Shown here: positions 8,489 to 16,833 of the stretch, piece by piece
How positions within the stretch are numbered: the stretch's first letter is position 1
How the letters are laid out: every line of letters begins with the position of its first letter
NCBI RefSeq assembly: GCF_041860085.1
Contig: NZ_CP124747.1
Span: 1,984,001 to 2,048,000, forward strand
Direction: 5' to 3'
Length of the DNA stretch: 64,000 nt
DNA from: Schlesneria sp. DSM 10557
GTDB lineage: Bacteria > Planctomycetota > Planctomycetia > Planctomycetales > Planctomycetaceae
The notes under the pieces: generated by a model
Seen by the model: only the letters and a program-made list of their open reading frames with translations
Databases searched by the model: none
Told to the model about the DNA's origin: nothing
Position numbers and translations under genes: made by a program

Positions 8489-10846
8489 CTAATCTTTGCT
8501 TTGCTGCCACTTCTGTTTGAGTTCGTCGAAGCCTTTCATCAGTCCCGCCTGTCTCGGCTTCGACTCGATGGCAGAGGATTTTGGCTTGGGGACGACCGTA
8601 CGGCGATTCGGTTCTGGGGACCGCACGGCAGTTGCTCCTGATTGCGGTGTCGCCACGGCTTCTGAGACACCGGGGGGAATCATCGTCAAACCGACACGTT
8701 TTCGATCGCGGTCGACACTCAGAACCCAGACTTTAATCACGTCACCGATCGAGACAACATCATGCGGTGAGCGAACGAACTGCGTCGACAACTGACTGAT
8801 ATGAACCAGCGCTGAATCCTTCAGTCCGACATCGACGAACGCACCAAAGTCGACGACGTTCAGCACCGTTCCCTGCAACTCCATTCCCACTTCAATGTCG
8901 TTTAGCGACAGAATCCCGCGGCGGAATACGGGTGGCGGCAGATCGGCTCGCGGATCACGTCCCGGTCTCTGCAGATCTTCGAGCATGTCTTCCAGTGTCG
9001 GAATCCCACAGCCGACTTCGTCAGCAAACCGGGCAGCAATCACACCGCTCAGCCGTTCTTTTAATGCAGAACGGTCCGCCATCGGCCGCACGTCGTCAGG
9101 CGACAGCGAGCAACGGGCAAGCAGCTTGCGGGCGATGTCGTAACTTTCAGGATGGATCCAGGTGTTGTCGAGCGGTTCATCCCCGTCCAGCTTCAGGAAC
9201 CCGGCAGCCTGAGTGAAAGTCGCAGGACCAATCCCGGGAACATTCAACAATTGCTGACGATTGGTAAAGGACCCCTGCTTCTCGCGGAATTCCACCACCC
9301 GCCGGGCGAGCAGTTGATTGAAGCCCGAAACATGTGCCAGCAGCGACGAACTGGCTCGATTGATGTCGACGCCCACGTAGTTCACACACGATTCGACAAC
9401 CTGGTCCAGCGTCTCTTTCAGTTGTTTGATATTGAGATCGTGCTGATACATCCCCACACCGATGTGCTGCGGCTCGATTTTGACGAGTTCGCTCAAGGGA
9501 TCCTGCAACCGGCGACCGATCGAGATTGTCCCGCGCGCCGTCGCGTCCAACTGAGGAAACTCCTGCTGCGCAACAGCGCTCGTGGAGTAAATACTCGCCC
9601 CGGCCTCGTTCACAACAATGTACTTCGCTTCCGGACAATCCGTCGAAATCAGTTCCGCGACGAGTTCTTCCGTCTCACGACAAGCGGTTCCATTGCCAAT
9701 GACGATCACCTGACAGCGATGTTCACGGATCAGCGATGCCAGCTTGGCCTTTGACTCCTGCTTTTTCTCGTCCGATAGAATGTACATCACGTCGACGACA
9801 ACAACGCCGCCGACTTCATCCAGGACTGCCAGCTTGCATCCCGTTCGGAAGCCCGGATCGATCGCCAGCACTCGCTGGTTATGCAGGGGGGGTTGCAGCA
9901 GCAGGTTTCGGAGGTTCTGTGCAAAGACCGAGATTGCATGCCGCTCGGCCTTTTCCGTCAGGTCCCGACGGAACTCACGATCGAGCGCCGGCTGAATGAA
10001 ACGCCCCAGCGCATCGAGAGCACATTCAGTCATGAACTCCCGGCACCGATGCTGATCGATCTTAAGGTGATCCCGGGTCACTTTCAGGGCTCGATCGTCA
10101 TCCCAATTGAAGCTGACTCGCAGAGCCTTCAATTCTTCCCCACGATTGAGCGCCAGGATGCGATGAGGGGGGATCTTCGAGACCGGTTCCGTGTATTCGA
10201 AGTAATCGCGAAACTCGGGATGGGATTGATCGGCACTCTTCGTACCGAACGAAGCCAGTCGACCCGTCTCCCGCGCAATCTTACGACAGAGTTCCCGCAG
10301 ATTGGCATCGTCGCCAATCCGTTCTGCGATGATGTCGGCGGCCCCTTCCAGCACTTTCGACTGGTCAGGCAATTCCTTTTCCGCACTGACGTAACGCGCG
10401 GCGTTCCCGGGCAGTTCTGCCTGTGTGATGGTCTGGTTCCAGATGGCATCTGCCAACGGCTCCAGCCCTCGCTCTTTTGCCATGGTGGCACGCGAGCGAC
10501 GTTTAGGCCGGTACGGCAGATAGAGATCATCGAGCCGCTTGAGCGAATCAGCCTGCTCGATCTCGGACTTCAATTGCGGGGTCAATTTTCCCTGAGCTTC
10601 GATCAAGCGAAGAATGTCCGCGGCCCGTTCAGCGAGGTGCCGCAAGGACAGGACCCGTTCCTGAATGGCACGGATCTGCTCTTCGTGCAGATTGCCCGTC
10701 CGTTCTTTCCGGTATCGCGTGATGAAAGGAACTGTGTTCCCGTCATCCAGCAATTGCACGGTTTGCTGTACCTGGTCGTACCGCAGGTGCAATTCTGCGG
10801 CTACGCGTTTGACGTCCACGTCACGTGGCTGATGCTGATCCGTCAT
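8489..10846 (-). CDS. tex: Tex family RNA-binding transcription accessory protein
   Basis: 785 residues from the ATG at 10846; the open frame extends upstream but the family begins near this Met. Domains in order are the helical Tex N-terminal region (LRYDQVQQTVQLLDDGNTVPFITRYRKERTGNL), a YqgF/RNase H-like domain (RVLAIDPGFRTGCKLAVLDE), a double helix-hairpin-helix (LLNVPGIGPATFTQAAGFL) and a C-terminal S1 domain (VGMELQGTVLNVVDFGAFVDVGL). Tex binds structured nucleic acids and associates with transcription and translation machinery. The short tail after S1 is Pro/Ser/Lys-rich and probably disordered. Confidence 0.96.
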   Translation of the reverse strand: MTDQHQPRDVDVKRVAAELHLRYDQVQQTVQLLDDGNTVPFITRYRKERTGNLHEEQIRAIQERVLSLRHLAERAADILRLIEAQGKLTPQLKSEIEQADSLKRLDDLYLPYRPKRRSRATMAKERGLEPLADAIWNQTITQAELPGNAARYVSAEKELPDQSKVLEGAADIIAERIGDDANLRELCRKIARETGRLASFGTKSADQSHPEFRDYFEYTEPVSKIPPHRILALNRGEELKALRVSFNWDDDRALKVTRDHLKIDQHRCREFMTECALDALGRFIQPALDREFRRDLTEKAERHAISVFAQNLRNLLLQPPLHNQRVLAIDPGFRTGCKLAVLDEVGGVVVVDVMYILSDEKKQESKAKLASLIREHRCQVIVIGNGTACRETEELVAELISTDCPEAKYIVVNEAGASIYSTSAVAQQEFPQLDATARGTISIGRRLQDPLSELVKIEPQHIGVGMYQHDLNIKQLKETLDQVVESCVNYVGVDINRASSSLLAHVSGFNQLLARRVVEFREKQGSFTNRQQLLNVPGIGPATFTQAAGFLKLDGDEPLDNTWIHPESYDIARKLLARCSLSPDDVRPMADRSALKERLSGVIAARFADEVGCGIPTLEDMLEDLQRPGRDPRADLPPPVFRRGILSLNDIEVGMELQGTVLNVVDFGAFVDVGLKDSALVHISQLSTQFVRSPHDVVSIGDVIKVWVLSVDRDRKRVGLTMIPPGVSEAVATPQSGATAVRSPEPNRRTVVPKPKSSAIESKPRQAGLMKGFDELKQKWQQSKD

Positions 10847-11453
10847 GAACACCATCCGTACCCCGCAGGGCCTGACTCGCCGCTTAAAAATCGTGATGCC
10901 GTATCGACGCACAAACAGTTCGAAATCGGCAGCGAATGATATCGCATTTTCATGTCGCCAGGGGAAGTGACAACACCACTTCTTAATCGATTACCCAATC
11001 CCTCGCGCGACCACTGCAGTGTCTCTGAAACGCGTCCACAATCCAACCCCTGAATCATGAGAGTCCGTGACCTCGATCTGCGTAGAGTCCTCCTCACCGA
11101 ACTCTTACTCATGAGCATGTCACTCTCGTCCGTTCGGTTGTCTTTTTTACGCCCTCCTCATGACCGATGACCTCTCCCTTTATGCGCCGTTTCCGAACCC
11201 CGGCTGCCGCAATTCATTCCTGCGACACTCGTCTCGCAGTGACACGACATCGCTCATACAGCAGGTGCCGAGCAGAAACAGATGAGAAGCCCCATGTTCC
11301 GGGACAGTAGGGCATCAAGGGCTTCATACTTGGGAAGAAGACACGTCGCAGAGAATGAGTTCCCTGCTGCCGGGCGCTTGCTTCGAGCATCGATTACGTA
11401 GACACTCTGCATCCTGTTGCCTCTCCTGTTCAAACACAAAGCTGGGGATTGTC
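10847..11453. other. Intergenic region between divergent tex and aldolase genes
   Basis: About 600 bp that must hold promoters for both flanking genes. Only weak hairpins are visible (for example GAAGTG...CACTTC at about 10965-10983). Open frames here are short and have poor composition. Nothing else is recognised. Confidence 0.4.
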
Positions 11454-12248
11454 ATGCGGAAGAATTCGGTCAAGGCGGCGCTCAAAGCGGGATTGCCACA
11501 AGTGGGTACGTGGCTGTCACTGGGGAACGTATTCGCGGCCCGACTGATGGCACGCGTTGGGTTTCCCTGGCTGACAGTTGATCTGGAGCACTCACCGATC
11601 GGCTGGGACAACGCCGGGCAACTGTTCGGAGCTGTCGCCGACGCCGGTTGTATCTGCCTGGCACGTGTCCCCCGCGGCGATCACGACTACATCAAGCGTG
11701 TGCTTGACGCAGGGGCACACGGCATCGTCGTCCCGATGGTCAACACCGTTGCAGAAGCCAAACTGGCCATTGCAGCCGCAAAGTACCCTCCCACCGGAAA
11801 CCGATCAGTGGGAGGAGGTATGCACGCGATGAACTTCAACGCGACGGCCGGTGACTACTACAAGTATGCGAATGACGAAGTTCTCGTCGTCCTGCAGACC
11901 GAGTCTCCTGAAGGGGTGCGGAATGCAGAAGAGATTTACAGCCTGCCAGGCGTCGACGCCATTTTTGTTGGTCCGAACGACCTGTCGTTCCAGATGCGAG
12001 GTCCCGATGGAAAGGACCCCAGCCCGGAAGAATTCGAAGCCATGCTGCAGAAGATTCTCTCCATCGGAAAGAAATGCGGGACCCCCGTCGGCCTTCACGT
12101 CCAGACGGTCGAAGCCGCGCAGATGCGTATCGAACAAGGCTGGCAGTTCATTGCACTCGGTAGCGAACTGCGGTTTATGGTCTCGGAAGCTCAACGAACG
12201 GTCGAAGGCCTCGGACTGACCAAATCCGGAGATCTCGCCCGGTATTAA
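11454..12248 (+). CDS. HpcH/HpaI family aldolase (class II, pyruvate-type)
   Basis: 264 residues from the ATG at 11454; the upstream extension of the frame has unrelated composition. The family makes reversible retro-aldol cleavages that release pyruvate, for example of 2-keto-3-deoxyglucarate or 4-hydroxy-2-oxoheptanedioate. Recognisable parts are [33 protein letters not shown], the glycine-rich [14 protein letters not shown], the metal-binding Glu in VLQTESPEG and Asp in IFVGPNDLS, and GLHVQT. It is not possible to name the substrate. A strong terminator follows at 12378. Confidence 0.9.
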   Translation: MRKNSVKAALKAGLPQVGTWLSLGNVFAARLMARVGFPWLTVDLEHSPIGWDNAGQLFGAVADAGCICLARVPRGDHDYIKRVLDAGAHGIVVPMVNTVAEAKLAIAAAKYPPTGNRSVGGGMHAMNFNATAGDYYKYANDEVLVVLQTESPEGVRNAEEIYSLPGVDAIFVGPNDLSFQMRGPDGKDPSPEEFEAMLQKILSIGKKCGTPVGLHVQTVEAAQMRIEQGWQFIALGSELRFMVSEAQRTVEGLGLTKSGDLARY

Positions 12249-12377
12249 TCTGGTTCACTCGTCCTGATTGCATTTCCACCATGGGGGGATTTGCCCGCAG
12301 CACCGAACGGATGGGGTTGAACCGACAGTTGATGCTGCTGGCTCTCTTTCTGTAATGATCCGCCATGAAGCAGCAAC

Positions 12378-12409
12378 AAAGCCGGGATGTTGTCCCGGCT
12401 TTCTTTTTT
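12378..12409 (+). terminator. Rho-independent terminator after the aldolase gene
   Basis: AAAGCCGGGA (12378-12387) pairs perfectly with TCCCGGCTTT (12393-12402) around a TGTTG loop, followed by C and six T residues. It is about 130 bp downstream of the aldolase stop. The stem's own A/T ends may give some function on the other strand. Confidence 0.85.
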
Positions 12410-12561
12410 GTACTCCGTTCATGCGTCTGCGCGGGTTTGCGAAATCTCGATTGCCCGGATGTCCCCCAGGCGTCTTGCACACCCGACCCTGGTGATCGTT
12501 CCCAAAGCTGGGACTGGTAACACTGCTGGAACGAAGAAGTGTTGAACGAACCAGAGACCGA

Positions 12562-13635
12562 TCAACCGATAAAGCGGGCGTAAAGTCCTCGCGCGACGTT
12601 GATATCGTCCGTTCCCTGAATGATGGCGCGGCCGTCTCGGAAGATCGTCAGCTCATAGGAGGGATTGTTCAGCGTCAGCCGCACGAGGAAGGGATTGCGC
12701 GTGACCGTTCCCGAAGATTCCAGTTTTCGCTCCAGTTCTTCCAGCGCGATCACGGCCGGAAATGCAGGAGAGATCTGTACGGAGTTGCGGCCACAGAGCA
12801 CGACGGACTGTGAGGCGTTTCCTCCGTTAAGCCAGTCGCGCCGTCCCTGGACACACGCCGGGCACTGACTCTTGTCGCGAAGGTTTGCCAGGTTCATCTG
12901 CCGCAGAGATCCGTCCCACACATCAACGATCGACAATTGAGGGGGAACGAGGTCTTTCCGCCCCGCCAGAATCTTGAGCACCGTCGCCGCCTGCAGGGCT
13001 GTCACCATATGAATCGCGGGTGCAATTACGCCTGCCGAATCACACGTTTCGATCGAGCCCGCATCGGGTGGAACTTCGATGACACAACGAAGACAGGCTG
13101 ACTCGTGAGGAAAGATCGCCATGGTCTGTCCGTGACTGCCAACGCACCCGGCGTAGACCCAGGGAATCCCTGTTTCCAGAGAGACGTCATTGATGAGGAA
13201 TCGAATCTCGAAGTTGTCGGTCCCATCGACAATCAGGTCGACGTCTTTCGCGAACTCACGAATGTTTCGCCAATCAATGTCGGCCACGTGGGGCTCAATC
13301 GTTACCTGCGAATTGACACGGGCCAGTTTCTTCGCCGCCACAACAGACTTCGGCAAATGTTCCGCAACATCCTGCTCATCAAACAAAACCTGCCTTTGCA
13401 GATTCGACAGATCAACGAAATCGCGGTCGACGATGCGAACAAATCCGACACCGGCTCGCACCAGCGTATCTGCCAGGACGGTCCCCAATGCCCCGCAGCC
13501 GCAAAGCAGGATGCGCGATTGGCAGATCCGCTGCTGACCCTCAGCCCCGATTCCGGCGAACCGGACCTGGCGGCTATACCGTTCCAGCGAATCCGGTGCG
13601 GGCGTATCCACTGATGTCGAGCGATCTGCCGTCAC
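12562..13635 (-). CDS. ThiF/MoeB-family E1-like adenylyltransferase
   Basis: 357 residues from a GTG start. It adenylates the C-terminus of a ubiquitin-like sulfur carrier (ThiS or MoaD type). The N-terminal RYSRQ (19-23), Rossmann GCGALG (46-51), the Asp of VDGTDN (137-140), zinc ligands CLRC (181-184) and CPAC (258-261), and the candidate thiol C198 in IETCDSAG are all in place. The final 85 residues (ending IFRDGRAIIQGTDDINVARG) form the C-terminal extension seen in many ThiF/HesA proteins. No thiS, moaD or thiG gene is adjacent, so thiamine versus molybdopterin cannot be decided. Confidence 0.9.
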   Translation of the reverse strand: MTADRSTSVDTPAPDSLERYSRQVRFAGIGAEGQQRICQSRILLCGCGALGTVLADTLVRAGVGFVRIVDRDFVDLSNLQRQVLFDEQDVAEHLPKSVVAAKKLARVNSQVTIEPHVADIDWRNIREFAKDVDLIVDGTDNFEIRFLINDVSLETGIPWVYAGCVGSHGQTMAIFPHESACLRCVIEVPPDAGSIETCDSAGVIAPAIHMVTALQAATVLKILAGRKDLVPPQLSIVDVWDGSLRQMNLANLRDKSQCPACVQGRRDWLNGGNASQSVVLCGRNSVQISPAFPAVIALEELERKLESSGTVTRNPFLVRLTLNNPSYELTIFRDGRAIIQGTDDINVARGLYARFIG

Positions 13636-13726
13636 GATAGATCCCAGCCTTTCTTATTAAACCGCCGACGCGCAAACCTGCGGTGGGGCAGGGCGGGGCA
13701 TCTGCAACGACGCGGAATTCTGAAGG

Positions 13727-14368
13727 TCAATTGAATGCCTCTGCGGGGATCCCCGACACGTGACATTGATCAGCGGTAATCTTACCGCGTGACCAGAGTG
13801 TCCGTTCCACCATCACGCGGAGAACCTCTTCGAGTTTGGCTTGAGCTTCAGGACTTTCCAGAATCCCGATCGCTCGGGCAATCGCTTCCAGGGTACACAC
13901 CCCCGTCACGTGCCGCTGGACTCGAAGATGGTATTCCGTCGGGGGACCAGGGGGAAGTTTGACGTGGGGAATCCCCGCGAGCGCGGGCTCACGCCGTACG
14001 AATTTTTGCGTTTGCCGCCAGTTCGCGTCAGGAACAATCAACGCGACCGGTTCGGACAACGAGGCGACGAAGTCAGCATCCAAAACGGTCGCATGAGCAC
14101 TCGGGTAGAGCAGGTAAGAACGTGTCCCCGGCTGATGCAGGCTCGCCCCGTCCAGTCGATCGTCAATGCGACCATGAATACGCAGCTCGCTGTTCGTCAG
14201 GGCCTTATTGACCAGCTTGGCGGTGTTCGTCGTGAGGGGCTGCTCCAGCGTGTGCATCAGGATCAGCACGCGAGTCTGGAGCGTGATTTCCGGAATCCAC
14301 GCACAGAAGCAAAGTGGTTTGCGAATCTCGCAGCGTGGGCAACGGTGCGCTGCAATGAACTGTCGCAT
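13727..14368 (-). CDS. DTW-domain protein, probable tRNA-uridine aminocarboxypropyltransferase
   Basis: 213 residues from the ATG at 14368; an upstream in-frame ATG at 14425 lies inside a hairpin and adds a non-conserved leader. The N-terminal CPRCEIRKPLCFC is the cysteine cluster of the DTW family, and VPDANWRQTQK contains its D-x-W-type motif. Bacterial members (TapT/YfiP) transfer the 3-amino-3-carboxypropyl group from SAM to a tRNA uridine. The sequence TGVCTLEAIARAIGILE near the C-terminus is also characteristic. Function is inferred from family. Confidence 0.85.
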   Translation of the reverse strand: MRQFIAAHRCPRCEIRKPLCFCAWIPEITLQTRVLILMHTLEQPLTTNTAKLVNKALTNSELRIHGRIDDRLDGASLHQPGTRSYLLYPSAHATVLDADFVASLSEPVALIVPDANWRQTQKFVRREPALAGIPHVKLPPGPPTEYHLRVQRHVTGVCTLEAIARAIGILESPEAQAKLEEVLRVMVERTLWSRGKITADQCHVSGIPAEAFN

Positions 14369-14401
14369 AACTTGTCCAGCACGATTCGAAGAGAAAGCAC
14401 T

Positions 14402-14434
14402 GAAGCGGGCTGGCCATAAAGGCAAGCCCGCTTC
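14402..14434 (-). terminator. Hairpin between the Gly-rich protein gene and the DTW gene
   Basis: GAAGCGGGCT (14402-14411) and AGCCCGCTTC (14425-14434) form a perfect 10-bp stem with a 13-base loop. On the minus strand it lies 65 bp after the stop of the Gly/Met-rich gene and is followed by AGTGCTTTC, so the T-run is weak. It may terminate or attenuate. Confidence 0.45.
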
Positions 14435-14498
14435 ATTCTGATTTTCAGTTTACACCGTCTGGAATGCTCGCGACACCCTGACGATCAATTCACCCGCA

Positions 14499-15431
14499 TC
14501 AGTTGCTGGCAGCCTTGGCCGTGCGAACTGTTCGAGGCTGAATCTGTTCCTCAACCTTGGGGTCCTGTTCTCCTTCTTCGCGCTTCTCTTCGGCTTTCGC
14601 CATCGCCTGTGCGAGCAGTTGCTGTGCACCGAGGAGCTGGTCACGAGTGAAGTAAGGGGCTGGATTGGGATCGCCCAGATGTTCTTCCAATTTCTCGGCA
14701 AGTTCCTGGAACGACATTTTGTCGGTCAGGTGCCAGGCAGCAGCCTGAGCAGCCTGTCTGTCGACTTTCCCTGTTCCGACCTTCGCCAGCAGTTCATATA
14801 GAACGGGACTCGTGCTGACGCGGGACAGCGGGACAATTGTGTATTTGCTGGTAGGACCGGGCTCAGGCTTGCCGTGTTCGAGACAGACAGAGTTGAACGG
14901 GAGCGAAATGACCTTCTCGGCGGGGACTGAGAAGAACCCACCCCCACCACCGCCCATGCCACCCATACCGCCGCCACCACCCATGCCGCCCATACCGCCG
15001 CCACCGCCCATGCCGCCACCCATCTGCTGGCCGCCGCCGCCTCCCATGCCCCCATACCGCCGCCACCCATCCCCCCATGCCGCCACCGCCCATGCCCCCA
15101 TGCCCCCGCCAAATTGCGAATGGATGGAGACACCGGCGACTGCGTCGGGAATCTTGACGGTCAAAGGTTTATCTGTTTTGTTCTCGATGAGGACAGTCCC
15201 CCCCATCGCATCACGGGGGATCAGCTTGACGGTGACCTGTTTGGCTTCAACCGCCTCGAACAGATCGACCTTCTCTGCTGTGGGGTCGAATTTGGGGTTC
15301 TTGATTGGCCGTTTGCTGGCTTTGGTCGCCTTGCTGGCAGCGGAAAGTTCGATGGGAAGCGATGCGGCGACAATGATTGCCAGGGACGTTAATCCGCAGG
15401 CGAACAGCAACGCGACGGGACGACGGGCCAT
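14499..15431 (-). CDS. Exported protein with Gly/Met-rich repeat region
   Basis: 310 residues from the ATG at 15431, preceded by GAAAGGA at good spacing. A signal peptide (PVALLFACGLTSLAIIVAASLPIELSAA) precedes a lysine-rich stretch and a beta-rich domain (VTVKLIPRDAMGGTVLIENKTDKPLTVKIPD). A low-complexity GGMGG region occupies roughly residues 110-165, and the remaining 145 residues are a globular/helical domain with a charged C-terminus (KAEEKREEGEQDPKVEEQ). Within the repeat, a block reads Trp/Ala/Arg-rich (MGAWAVAAWGDGWRRY) before returning to GGMGG, as if two compensating frameshifts had occurred. I recognise no named family. Confidence 0.78.
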   Translation of the reverse strand: MARRPVALLFACGLTSLAIIVAASLPIELSAASKATKASKRPIKNPKFDPTAEKVDLFEAVEAKQVTVKLIPRDAMGGTVLIENKTDKPLTVKIPDAVAGVSIHSQFGGGMGAWAVAAWGDGWRRYGGMGGGGGQQMGGGMGGGGGMGGMGGGGGMGGMGGGGGGFFSVPAEKVISLPFNSVCLEHGKPEPGPTSKYTIVPLSRVSTSPVLYELLAKVGTGKVDRQAAQAAAWHLTDKMSFQELAEKLEEHLGDPNPAPYFTRDQLLGAQQLLAQAMAKAEEKREEGEQDPKVEEQIQPRTVRTAKAASN

Positions 15432-15834
15432 CGAAAATTCCTTTCGCACACTCAAGTGACCAAGAATGGAGACGATTCTGATCGTCAAGGGAGTCCACTC
15501 TGCCACGACAAAACATCTGAAATCTATGCTCAGATTGTAAGCCTGAGCCAGAGACGACCACAATCAAAACTTTTTCGGAATGACAATTTTTCCCGCATGA
15601 ATGCGGATTGTGCGCAACGTGGTCCCTACAGTCGCGCACAGCTTTCGAGAGAGATCCTTTTCCTATCATCGACCGTTGTCCGGAAGCACCGTGAAATGGA
15701 TTATGAAAGGCCGATTAGCCGTTACTTCCGGTCTCAATCGCTACAAACCGGACCGGACTGAGAGAGGGGATTGCTGAGACGTTCAGACTTTAGTAGGTTA
15801 AGCGAATGGATCATCTCGTCAGGAGGCTCACAAC
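15432..15834. other. Divergent intergenic region
   Basis: About 400 bp between the Gly-rich protein gene (minus) and a small membrane protein gene (plus). It is more AT-rich than its flanks and presumably holds both promoters. No confident promoter or repeat was identified. Confidence 0.4.
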
Positions 15835-16248
15835 ATGTCCCGGCATAATTCCGACCGCGGTCGTCTCGCGGTGACATGGCTGGCGACGGCGTTCGTCGTT
15901 GTGATTGGTGCCGCCGCATCGGCGTTCGTCATTATCGCTGCCACGGACCAGAGGGAGCAGCCGCTGATTGTCTGGGGAGCCTCATTCGCAGGACTCAGTT
16001 TCATCCTCTTCCTGATGAACCTCCGTTGGGACCGCCCCGTCGGGAAGCTGCAGACCTGGCTCTTCGCACAACATCGCAGTGACCCCACCGACGAATATCG
16101 CGCCGCGAGACGACGTATCCAGTCGCGAGAAAAGTACGGTAACAACGGGCCTCCCACGCTCGAAACCGTCCGTGACGCCGCCGATTTCAACGGAGCCTGG
16201 GCACCGCGTTCCTCAGGCGGATCGCATTCCCGCCGTGAAGGGAAGTAA
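15835..16248 (+). CDS. Small membrane protein of unknown function
   Basis: 137 residues, ATG preceded by a near-perfect AGGAGG at 9 bases. Two membrane helices occupy about residues 12-36 (VTWLATAFVVVIGAAASAFVIIAA) and 43-62 (PLIVWGASFAGLSFILFLMN). The cytoplasmic tail is basic (YRAARRRIQSREKYG) and ends Ser/Gly/Arg-rich. There are no recognisable domains. It is flanked by non-coding DNA and looks monocistronic. Confidence 0.75.
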   Translation: MSRHNSDRGRLAVTWLATAFVVVIGAAASAFVIIAATDQREQPLIVWGASFAGLSFILFLMNLRWDRPVGKLQTWLFAQHRSDPTDEYRAARRRIQSREKYGNNGPPTLETVRDAADFNGAWAPRSSGGSHSRREGK

Positions 16249-16833
16249 CCGACCACGCAGCAGGAACGTGCAAACAAAAGCGAGTCAGCCCTTTGTTTCC
16301 GGCCGAAAGTTCTGACCGGCCAAGAGCGAACTGCGCGGTGCACCTGCGTGAGCACAATCGATCCAGCAAGGCCGGGTAGCGCCGGTTGACGCGTCTTCGC
16401 GGCTACCGGGGCGGCGTCAGCCGCAAGAGGTCCCCTCAGAGGTTTCTACCGAAGCCGTTCTCAATCCCTTCGTCCCACATTATTCCGAACAAACAACGAT
16501 AAACGAGTTCAGTCGGGCCTGCACTCGAATTCTTTCGAGCCCAACTAATTACACGGACAAGTACGCAGCGTCGTCGTAAGAAAGACGACGCCCTCTACAC
16601 TCGCTGCGCAGAATTCGCTGCGTACAGAGTGAAGATGTCGTCCATCGATCGTCGCAGCCCTCTTTTCAAATGTCAGCGCAACCTCGGAAGACTACCCTGA
16701 GGAGTGAAGTGATTCACAACTCTCCGCAGCACCAGACAGAGTCGTCAGCGACCCGTCGCTCCGAGTGTGGCATCTGCCACGGGACTGAACGGCGAAAGCG
16801 CCACTCGGTCCCGGCTTACATTCCGACGAAAGT
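16249..16833. other. Long intergenic region rich in inverted repeats
   Basis: About 585 bp without a plausible gene. It contains small stems such as GCGGC-GTCA-GCCGC near 16411-16424 and a nested inverted repeat at 16561-16625, described separately. It lies downstream of both flanking genes (plus from the left, minus from the right). Confidence 0.5.
16561..16625. repeat. Nested inverted repeat
   Basis: GTACGCAGCG (16561-16570) is the exact inverse of CGCTGCGTAC (16616-16625). Inside it CGTCGTC (16569-16575) pairs with GACGACG (16584-16590). A partial direct copy TCGCTGCGCAG precedes the right arm. It may form a cruciform or structured RNA, or be the remains of a repeat element. Confidence 0.55.

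Noticed and set aside
9881-10939. 352-codon plus-strand frame opposite tex
   Set aside because: Tex is unambiguous on the minus strand with all domains in order; the antisense frame is a shadow.
14812-15459. 215-codon plus-strand frame with long Pro-rich stretch
   Set aside because: It is the antisense reading of the Gly/Met repeat gene; poly-Pro is the complement of poly-Gly codons.
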